Origin: an uncultured Eubacteriales bacterium
GTDB taxonomy: Bacteria; Bacillota; Clostridia; Oscillospirales; CAG-272
Direction of reading: 5' to 3'
DNA length: 11,856 nt
NCBI GenBank assembly: GCA_900555785.1
Contig: USMO01000028.1
Span: 1 to 11,856, forward strand
The translations under genes and the position numbers were made by a program. This document shows, one piece after another, positions 6,906-11,856 of the stretch. How positions within the stretch are numbered: the stretch's first letter is position 1; each line of letters starts with the position of its first letter. A model generated the notes under the pieces. The model worked only from the letters and a program-made list of their open reading frames with translations. It searched no databases and was not told the origin of the DNA.

Positions 6906-8675
6906 TTAATAATATTTCGTCCATTCCTTGGTTTCGGGCGCATCATTGGGGGTATTCCCGCCATTCCCGCCGCTTGGCTGCGCGGTGTAGCCCTCGACAA
7001 AAATTTCGCGAATGCGCTCCACCTCCGCGGCGGTTACGCCTTTGGAAATCAGCCATGCCTTGGCTTTCTCGGCTTTCGTCTCGCCCGCAAAATTGTCCAG
7101 CTTGCTCCACCACTGCTTGAACTCGGTTGTAAAGTTGTTGATTCGCGACCCCTGCGTGGAAAAATTGGTAAACAGGTAGTCCCGCGCAATGTCGTTGTAG
7201 TCTGCCCCGCAAACCGTCAGCAGAATGAAGGTGCAAATGCCCGTGCGGTCCGCGCCTGCTGTGCAATGGAGGTAGACGGGATTCTCGTCCGCTTTGGCAA
7301 TCAATCCAAAGATGGTCTTGTATTCGTCTGCAAACTCCTCAAACCGCCGGCTTTCGGTCCCGGACGGAATCGAGACCGCCGTATATCGGATGCCGTCCAC
7401 ATAAGGCCCCTGGCATTGATAGGCATCCCGCAAATCAATTTCCTGCCGGATGCCCAGGCGCAGCATCTCTGCCTTGCCCGCTTCGGTGATGCCGTCCAGC
7501 TTTGCGCCGCGATAGTACAGCCCCTGCCGAATCTTTCCGTCTGCCACCAGCGAGGATGCATACCCGCCAATGTCGCGGACGTTGGTCACGCCGTCAATGT
7601 AGAGGTTGCGCGGACCCTGCGCCTCGATTGTCATGCTGTGTACCGGGTTCGCCTGCGCCTCGGCAAGCGTTGTTCCACCGCGCCACCAGACCGTCTCTCC
7701 CAGCATCAGGTTGTAAACGCGATAGCTCCTCGACTGCAGCCCGTTCACGGTTACCGCACCGTCAAAGGATTCGTTTCCGGCATACTGCAGCACATAGCCG
7801 TCCGCACTCTCGGCACAGTCGGCAGAGAAATCCATCAGCGTCCCCGCAGGACGGCTCCATTCCTGAACGCCGTTTGCGTAGGCGGTGATGTTCTCCGGGT
7901 TCGGGTCGGTCAGGTACCGGTATTGCAGCGCCGTGTGAAAGTCGTTCTCGGGAACGGTGTCCTCAACCGGCGGCACGTAATCCAGTTTTCGGATTGCAAA
8001 ATCGAAATAATCGATGTTCGGGTTGCCTTTGCCGGTATTTGCCGCTACGCTGACGCGGAAGGAATGCCGCCCGGCGGGCAGCGTGACCGCCGTATAGGAG
8101 AACGACTCCCACGCGGTGATGTCTTCCCGTGCCGCAAGCACGGTCTTCTCTGCCTGAAGCGGCATGTTCTTGTTTTCGTTGATCAGGTAGGTGTAGGATT
8201 GGGTCAGGTCCTCGTCGCAGCCCTTCCATTTGCCGGTTTGCGCATAGGCTGCGGTCATCGTCAGCTCCGCAGGGAATGCCAGCTCGACCCAAAATTCAAA
8301 GTAGCCGCCTTTGGAGGTGTCGCCGGTCGCCGCTGCGAGAAATTTCCCGTCCGAGGCATCCGCGCGCTCCACGATGACGGTTGCATTGTCACCCGACTTT
8401 TTGTAATTTGCCGTGTCAACCGCTTCTGCTTCCAGCCGTGCGGTCCCTTCCCGGTAAATCCGCAGCGTGCTCCCGGCAACTTCGTATATCGGAAGATTGG
8501 GCGATTCGCCGGTTGTCTCGTCTGCTGTTGACGGCGCGGTTGGCGCATCGGTCTCTGTCGTCCCGCCTGTCAGGGTACCGGACGCCGCACCGGGGATGGT
8601 TGTCCCGCTGCAAGCCGTGCCGAACAGTATCAGAGTAGCCCAAGCTGCCGAAAGAATCGCAATTCGTTTCTTCAT
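6906..8675 (-). CDS. Lipoprotein CBM-like/tyrosine phosphatase fusion
   Basis: This gene encodes 589 residues. The start at 8675 follows AAGGAG and opens a lipoprotein signal (MKKRIAILSAAW..., Cys22 in GTAC); in-frame ATGs upstream are not used because they belong to an unrelated remnant. After a Thr-rich linker, residues ~55-225 resemble a CBM6/35-type sandwich: ARLEAEAVD near the start, FEFWVEL, LPAGRHSFRV and a final NIDYFDF. The C-terminal half is a tyrosine/inositol phosphatase domain of the Y_phosphatase3 kind: TNVRDIGGY, YYRGAKLDGITEAG, IDLRD, and the P-loop H470-C471-TAGAD-R477-TG with nucleophile Cys471 and Arg477. The general-acid Asp is not assigned. A Gly/Asn-rich tail ends in EWTKYY. 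Family members act on phosphotyrosine, phosphoinositides or other phosphomonoesters. The surface anchor and carbohydrate-type module point to a phosphorylated glycan or inositide outside the cell (inference). Confidence 0.9.
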   Translation of the reverse strand: MKKRIAILSAAWATLILFGTACSGTTIPGAASGTLTGGTTETDAPTAPSTADETTGESPNLPIYEVAGSTLRIYREGTARLEAEAVDTANYKKSGDNATVIVERADASDGKFLAAATGDTSKGGYFEFWVELAFPAELTMTAAYAQTGKWKGCDEDLTQSYTYLINENKNMPLQAEKTVLAAREDITAWESFSYTAVTLPAGRHSFRVSVAANTGKGNPNIDYFDFAIRKLDYVPPVEDTVPENDFHTALQYRYLTDPNPENITAYANGVQEWSRPAGTLMDFSADCAESADGYVLQYAGNESFDGAVTVNGLQSRSYRVYNLMLGETVWWRGGTTLAEAQANPVHSMTIEAQGPRNLYIDGVTNVRDIGGYASSLVADGKIRQGLYYRGAKLDGITEAGKAEMLRLGIRQEIDLRDAYQCQGPYVDGIRYTAVSIPSGTESRRFEEFADEYKTIFGLIAKADENPVYLHCTAGADRTGICTFILLTVCGADYNDIARDYLFTNFSTQGSRINNFTTEFKQWWSKLDNFAGETKAEKAKAWLISKGVTAAEVERIREIFVEGYTAQPSGGNGGNTPNDAPETKEWTKYY

Positions 8676-8708
8676 GTCGTTTTTGCTCCTTTTGTGGGGA
8701 ATATCTTT

Positions 8709-8739
8709 ATTATAGCATATCCCCACGCCGTCTGCCCAA
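8709..8739 (-). promoter_or_regulatory. Promoter of the phosphatase gene, weak -35
   Basis: On the minus strand a perfect TATAAT (8714-8709) lies 33 bases upstream of the phosphatase start codon. The best -35 is TTGGGC (8739-8734) with a 19-base spacer, which is poor. Such a promoter often needs an activator. Confidence 0.55.
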
Positions 8740-8758
8740 TGTTTTTTGAGCCTAAAAT

Positions 8759-8772
8759 CTTGATTTCTCAAG
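8759..8772. promoter_or_regulatory. Inverted repeat upstream of the phosphatase promoter
   Basis: CTTGA-TTTC-TCAAG, preceded by AT. The form TTGA-N4-TCAA also occurs at 5873-5884 in the AraC-gene control region (ATCTTGAAATTTCAA versus ATCTTGATTTCTCAA). It lies about 20 bases upstream of the weak -35, where an activator could bind. On the plus strand the hairpin is followed by CTTTTTT, so a weak terminator is an alternative. Confidence 0.35.
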
Positions 8773-8815
8773 CTTTTTTGAGGGGGGGCACCATTTCCGA
8801 AAAGGAGTAAAGCGG

Positions 8816-8905
8816 ATGACCGAAAAGATTGCCGCAAGAAAGGCAAGACGCAGAAAGAGATTGCCGACCAACTTTGCATCATCCGGTCGTGCACCGCTTC
8901 GTTGA
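8816..8905 (+). pseudogene. Frameshifted N-terminal remnant of an XRE-type regulator
   Basis: An ATG at 8816 with AAAGGAG at 8801-8807 begins MTEKIAA in one frame. From about 8836 the continuing sense is in the next frame as KKGKTQKEIADQL (to 8874). Together they read like the start of a Cro/CI-type helix-turn-helix protein (typical form M-EKIAxLRKxKGxTQKEIADQLG). The original frame ends in TGA at 8903-8905 after 29 codons. After DQL the similarity stops abruptly. I infer a decayed gene joined to other DNA at 8874/8875. Confidence 0.5.
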
Positions 8906-9026
8906 CCGGTGTGCGTTCGGTAAAGGAGCGGAGCAGGGAGGCTCGCAGGTCATCTGTAAAATTGTAGATTTGGAGAAATTCTTCAAAGTCAAGCGGATAC
9001 ATGGTCAGCATAGGATTGACACTTTC
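8874..9026 (-). pseudogene. Internal fragment of a DUF4143-type AAA ATPase
   Basis: The minus-strand frame from about 9026 reads SVNPMLTMYPLDFEEFLQ, then DLRASLLRSF and NEAVHDRMMQ. The MYPxDFEEF block and the following helix are, from memory, characteristic of the linker between ATPase and C-terminal domains in bacterial AAA proteins with DUF4143. The same frame has a TGA and no start just upstream, and the family's Walker motifs and C-terminal part are absent. It is therefore a remnant of about 50 residues. It does not form a natural N-terminus for the phosphatase gene, although the frame stays open into it. Confidence 0.5.
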
Positions 9027-9090
9027 GCAATAGAAAATTGCTATGTTTTGTCATTTTTTTCAATATAGAACGAATGGAAATTGACACTTT
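9015..9090. repeat. Two copies of ATTGACACTTT, 65 bases apart
   Basis: ATTGACACTTTCGCAA begins at 9015 and ATTGACACTTTTCCAA at 9080 (14 of 16 identical). They bracket the upstream end of the ATPase remnant. A further small inverted repeat, GCAAT-AGAAA-ATTGC, is at 9027-9041. Each copy contains TTGACA, but no good -10 follows at 17 bases. They may be decayed promoter duplications or scars. Confidence 0.35.
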
Positions 9091-9185
9091 TCCAAAACCG
9101 GAGGATGAAATGTTACGGATGATGCACATGGGAAAGAAAAAAGGTGCCGGAGGTGTGTTTTCCTGATTTTTCCGAAAATGAGAGG

Positions 9186-9215
9186 GGATAAAAAGCGGGT
9201 ATGTCACCAATAATA
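9186..9215 (+). promoter_or_regulatory. Possible sigma-G-type promoter of spoVT
   Basis: GGATA (9186-9190), 17 bases, then CAATAATA (9208-9215) roughly resembles the forespore sigma-G pattern (GyATR and CATnnTA). In Bacillus subtilis spoVT is sigma-G dependent. The match is partial and the call is tentative; no good sigma-A promoter is seen in the same stretch. Confidence 0.3.
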
Positions 9216-9250
9216 GGAGTAAACCAAAAAAATTACCATTGGAGGCATAT

Positions 9251-9814
9251 ATGAAGGCAACCGGAATTGTTCGTCGGATCGACGATCTCGGGCGCGTGGT
9301 GATCCCCAAAGAGATCCGCCGCACCATGCGTATCCGGGAAGGCGACCCGCTTGAAATTTATACTGACCGCGAGGGAAAAGTCATTTTCAAAAAGTATTCT
9401 CCCATTGGGGAGCTTGCATCTTTTGCAACACAGTATGCGGAGACGCTGCACCGCATTTGTTCGCTGGCGGTGGTGATCTGCGACCGCGACGCGATCATTG
9501 CCTGCGCGGGGGTCCCCAAGAAGGATTACTCCGAAAAGCCGCTTTCCGCGGAGCTGGAGCATGTGATGGAGGGGCGCAGTCTGTTCGTTTACCGCGAAGG
9601 AGACACGCCGATGCCGGTCTTAGGGGAGGACAGCCCGTTTTCGGTCAGCTGTGCCATGCCGATTATCAGCGAGGGAGATGTGGTTGGCTGTGTGGCGTCG
9701 GTTCTGGACCGCTCCCGCGACCGGGATGCCCGCAGGGACGCTCCGACGGGGGACGTGGAGACCAAGCTCGTCCTGACCGCAGCCGGCTTTTTGGGCAAGC
9801 AGCTGGAACCGTGA
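9251..9814 (+). CDS. spoVT: Stage V sporulation protein T, AbrB-type regulator
   Basis: This gene encodes 187 residues, close to the usual ~178 of SpoVT. ATG at 9251 follows GGAGG by five bases; the TTG at 9239 is rejected because it would overlap the ribosome site. Residues 1-53 form the SpoVT/AbrB swapped-hairpin DNA-binding domain: MKATGIVRRIDDLGRVVIPK, then EIRRTMRIREGDPLEIYTD. Residues ~55-187 match the GAF-like C-terminal domain that distinguishes SpoVT from AbrB (SPIGELASFATQYAETL near its start, CAMPIISEGDVVGCV in the middle). In spore formers it activates and represses sigma-G genes in the forespore. It is transcribed alone, with a terminator right after, and is the best evidence that the host is an endospore-forming Firmicute. 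Confidence 0.95.
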   Translation: MKATGIVRRIDDLGRVVIPKEIRRTMRIREGDPLEIYTDREGKVIFKKYSPIGELASFATQYAETLHRICSLAVVICDRDAIIACAGVPKKDYSEKPLSAELEHVMEGRSLFVYREGDTPMPVLGEDSPFSVSCAMPIISEGDVVGCVASVLDRSRDRDARRDAPTGDVETKLVLTAAGFLGKQLEP

Positions 9815-9847
9815 GATGTTGCCTGCACTTTGCGGGACTGTTTGGAA

Positions 9848-9881
9848 GGGGTCGACCGATTCCGGGTCGGCTCCTTTTTTT
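9848..9881 (+). terminator. Intrinsic terminator after spoVT
   Basis: GGGGTCGACC (9848-9857) pairs with GGTCGGCTCC (9865-9874) over ten pairs including two G-U, with a seven-base loop, followed by seven T (9875-9881). Confidence 0.88.
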
Positions 9882-9933
9882 CGTTCTCCTGGCATGGATT
9901 TACAGAATATTCATAACTTTCTTTTGGAAACCG

Positions 9934-9962
9934 TTGACAAAGTGTTCGGAATGTGATACAAT
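9934..9962 (+). promoter_or_regulatory. Sigma-A promoter for the carboxyltransferase-like gene
   Basis: TTGACA (9934-9939), 17 bases, TACAAT (9957-9962), with TGA just before the -10 (extended -10 form). Transcription would start near 9969, about 77 bases before the ATG at 10046. Confidence 0.8.
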
Positions 9963-10045
9963 TTCATTATATTGGGGCAGAAGGCGTTTTGTTGGAAAAA
10001 GCCAAACGAAAGCTGTCCGGATTACAAAAACAGGAGGTTGTCTTT

Positions 10046-11272
10046 ATGGAGAAAGACACAGCAATTGGCACGCAAAGGCTTGCCAGCCTGTTTGACGCGG
10101 GGACCTTTGCCGAGGTCGGCGCGTATATCAAACGGGAAGACGGAAAAGCATCCGGCGCGACCTGCGGCTACGGTGCCGTAAACGGAAAACTGGTGTTTGC
10201 GTTCGCGCAGGACAGCGACCGGGAAAAGGGCGCGTTTGACCGCACGGTTGCAAAAAAACTTCATATGTTATATGAAAGCGCGATGCGCAACGGTGCGCCC
10301 ATCGTTGGTGTGTTCGACAGCATCGGTGCCTATATGACCGATGGGGCTGATGCAATGGCTGCTTACGGCAGTCTGCTGGCAGACATCAGCCGGGCGTCCG
10401 GCGTCATCCCGCAGATTGCCCTGATTGACGGTGTGTGCGCAGGGCTTTCGGCAACGGCAGCTGCAATGTTCGATCTGACCGTAACGATAGAAGGGAAGTC
10501 GCAACTGTTCATCGGTGCGCCGTTCCTGACCGGCAAGACAGGGGACGCGGCAGCCGTTGCGGCAAGCGGGCTTTCGGCGGTGACCGCAAAGGACGAAGCC
10601 GACGCGAAAGCCCGTGCAAAGGCCGAACACGACCGGATCGCGGCAATCGGTGCGGAACGACTGCGCCGGATTATGCCCGATAACGTGCAGGGGGTCATCG
10701 TGGCCGAACTCAACGAAACGGAATACACAGACCCCTCCTACGAGTGCCGGGAAACCCGGAGCGTCCGCACCGTAATACTCGGCTTCTCGACCACCTCCCG
10801 CAACGGCTTCGGGGAACTACGGAAAGCCGCCGCCAACCTGCCCGAAACGGCGTATTTGGCCGAATATAACAAAGATTATGAACTCCGTTACCCCGGTTTC
10901 ACACTCGGCAAGAGCCCCTCTTATGGTTGGAGCATCCACAAAATGACCCACTACACCCGCGAGGGATTTATCGACGCTCTGGCCTATATCGCCGGAGATG
11001 AGAATAATATCCGGCTCAGTAGCCCCAAGCCGGAGCGCACACCGGAACAAGAACAAGGGCAAACCTCTGTTCAAGGTGATTTTATCCTCGTGAACTACTC
11101 CGAGAAAGCGATAGCCCTATTCGGAGATACGAAGCCCATAAAGGACGCATTATCCGACCTCGGCGGACGGTTCAACGGGCGACTGACCTACCGCGGAGAG
11201 AAATGCGCCGGGTGGATCTTTCCCAAAGCGAAAGAAATGCAGGTGCGCGAGTTAATCGGCATGACCGAATAA
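10046..11272 (+). CDS. Chimeric ORF: carboxyltransferase N-terminus joined to a mobile-element-type protein
   Basis: The frame encodes 408 residues. ATG at 10046 follows AGGAGG (10032-10037). Residues 1 to ~187 look like the N-terminal part of a biotin-dependent acyl-CoA carboxyltransferase beta subunit: RLASLFDAGTFAEVGAYIKR, the FAQDSDREKGAF strand, GAPIVGVFDSIGAYMTDG, and RASGVIPQIALIDGVCAG, the crotonase-like core. Homologues continue with the rest of the core. Here residues ~190-213 pass into an unrelated C-terminus: VQGVIVAELNETEYTD, SYECRETRSVRTVILGFST, a Pro/Glu/Gln-rich linker, then YSEKAIALFGDTKPIKDAL, LGGRFN and GWIFPK. From memory that second part resembles proteins of Bacteroidota conjugative or mobilisable elements. 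The halves have no functional logic together. I read this as a junction, natural or assembly-made, with the frame open by chance. A working fusion enzyme is unlikely. Confidence 0.75.
   Translation: MEKDTAIGTQRLASLFDAGTFAEVGAYIKREDGKASGATCGYGAVNGKLVFAFAQDSDREKGAFDRTVAKKLHMLYESAMRNGAPIVGVFDSIGAYMTDGADAMAAYGSLLADISRASGVIPQIALIDGVCAGLSATAAAMFDLTVTIEGKSQLFIGAPFLTGKTGDAAAVAASGLSAVTAKDEADAKARAKAEHDRIAAIGAERLRRIMPDNVQGVIVAELNETEYTDPSYECRETRSVRTVILGFSTTSRNGFGELRKAAANLPETAYLAEYNKDYELRYPGFTLGKSPSYGWSIHKMTHYTREGFIDALAYIAGDENNIRLSSPKPERTPEQEQGQTSVQGDFILVNYSEKAIALFGDTKPIKDALSDLGGRFNGRLTYRGEKCAGWIFPKAKEMQVRELIGMTE
10590..10700. other. Probable junction between clostridial and Bacteroidota-like DNA
   Basis: Upstream of this interval the protein follows the carboxyltransferase family and genes carry AGGAGG sites. 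Downstream, the protein matches a different family and the next gene has no Shine-Dalgarno. The exact base cannot be fixed: the ARAKAEHDRIAAIG stretch could belong to either side, and the PDN around residue 211 could be shared. No inverted repeats or recognisable attachment site are seen at the boundary. Confidence 0.6.
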
Positions 11273-11288
11273 TCCCGAAGTCCAATTC

Positions 11289-11309
11289 GGGGACGGTAAC
11301 CCCGTCCCC
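11289..11309 (+). promoter_or_regulatory. GC-rich stem-loop between the two mobile-element-type genes
   Basis: GGGGACGG (11289-11296) pairs perfectly with CCGTCCCC (11302-11309) around TAACC. It begins 16 bases after the stop at 11272. No T-run follows (ACATAAACTA), so it is not a standard intrinsic terminator. It may be an mRNA-stabilising or processing element. Confidence 0.5.
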
Positions 11310-11342
11310 ACATAAACTAACGAATCATAAAAATCCGAAAAT

Positions 11343-11856
11343 ATGAAAACCATTTATCTGCAAAGACAAGGCTCGACCGACACGTTTAACACCCTCAATG
11401 CAATCAACACGGATTTAGGGTATTACATCGAGGTCAAAGCGTGGAGCGACAACCGCTACAACATTATCATCGTATCGACCCGTAAGCAGGACGACGATAC
11501 CAAAAACAAACGGATAGAAATAACCGCCGTTTATCCCTCATTGTCCGACGCATTCAGACGGGTGGAAAAGGAACTGCGGGAGGAATTATCCGAAGATGCG
11601 ACCATTTCCGACACGATAGAAAAATACTGCCATAACAATTTTACCTACAAAAAAGTGTCAGACAAATATTTGGCGGTCTGTTTTTATGAGAAATCCACCG
11701 AAACGATACGCCTGTACCCCGAGAATTACTGCCTCGTCTCTTTCCGGCACAAGGGGACGAAAGACTACCTCCGAATGGACGGCGCAACGGCGGAATATCT
11801 GCCCATATTGGAAGAACAGGCCAAGCAATACGAAAAGGAGCAGAGTTGGACGTGCC
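11343..11856 (+). CDS. Uncharacterised protein, mobile-element context (3' end outside window)
   Basis: The frame is open from ATG 11343 to the window end (171 codons), beginning MKTIYLQRQGSTDTFNTLNA. I do not recognise a family. The protein is hydrophilic, without signal peptide or membrane segment. It shows alternating strand-like segments (YYIEVKAWSDNRYNIIIVS, RIEITAVY, YLAVCFYEK, YCLVSFRHKG) and a charged helix (DAFRRVEKELREEL), suggesting a small alpha/beta fold, perhaps duplicated. The start is preceded by AAAATCCGAAAAT, with no Shine-Dalgarno, as is usual in Bacteroidota and unlike every gene before 10590. It lies 70 bases after the previous frame in the same direction, so both probably belong to one transcript of a transferred element. 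The symmetry between its two halves is only suggestive. Confidence 0.65.
   Translation, partial: MKTIYLQRQGSTDTFNTLNAINTDLGYYIEVKAWSDNRYNIIIVSTRKQDDDTKNKRIEITAVYPSLSDAFRRVEKELREELSEDATISDTIEKYCHNNFTYKKVSDKYLAVCFYEKSTETIRLYPENYCLVSFRHKGTKDYLRMDGATAEYLPILEEQAKQYEKEQSWTC

Noticed and set aside
8676..9011. Phosphatase gene starting at 9011, as one 701-aa protein
   Set aside because: The extra 112 residues contain an ATPase-like fragment and low-quality sequence. A lipoprotein signal with AAGGAG begins at 8675 and the promoter -10 at 8709-8714 lies inside the extension.
9953..10045. N-terminal extension of the carboxyltransferase-like frame from 9953
   Set aside because: That start overlaps the -10 of the promoter at 9957-9962; AGGAGG at 10032 points to the ATG at 10046.
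1..11856. CRISPR arrays, tRNA or rRNA genes, intact insertion sequences
   Set aside because: No regularly spaced repeats, cloverleaf-like stretches, rRNA signatures, transposase frames or terminal inverted repeats were seen by eye.

Overview
The window looks like chromosomal DNA of a spore-forming, moderately GC-rich Clostridia member (Oscillospirales-like; my inference). The signs are a spoVT gene, strong AGGAGG-type ribosome binding sites, consensus sigma-A promoters, lipoprotein signals, and a family-1 solute-binding protein of the type these bacteria carry in many copies. The last ~1.2 kb differs in style and looks Bacteroidota-derived.

Region 1 (1-5850, minus strand) is a probable operon read leftwards from a TTGATA-17-TATAAT promoter at 5822-5850. 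In transcription order it encodes a secreted beta-helix surface protein, a metallophosphoesterase without its own signal peptide that overlaps it by ATGA, a 43-aa peptide, a lipoprotein solute-binding protein, an intercistronic stem-loop, and a second, lipoprotein-anchored metallophosphoesterase cut by the window edge. No permease is present. Region 2 (5822-6897) is the divergent regulator: an AraC/XylS-family gene with a perfect TTGACA-17-TATAAT promoter. Three copies of TTTCAATC lie in the shared control region, placed as expected for operators of this regulator, and a strong hairpin ends the gene. Region 3 (6906-8740, minus) is a lipoprotein with a carbohydrate-binding-like domain followed by a tyrosine-phosphatase-type domain (HCTAGADRTG). 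Together, regions 1-3 suggest a regulated cell-surface module that binds and dephosphorylates an external phosphorylated compound and captures the product. That function is inferred.

Region 4 (8676-9250) has no intact gene. It holds decayed fragments of an XRE-type regulator (plus strand) and a DUF4143-type AAA ATPase (minus strand) abutting near 8874, plus short repeats. Region 5 (9251-9881) is spoVT with a clear terminator. Region 6 starts with a good promoter and a carboxyltransferase-like gene. Partway through, near 10590-10700, the reading frame passes without a stop into an unrelated protein resembling Bacteroidota mobile-element products, followed by a further gene with no Shine-Dalgarno. 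This is either an insertion/transfer junction or an assembly chimera, and should be tested before anything downstream is used.
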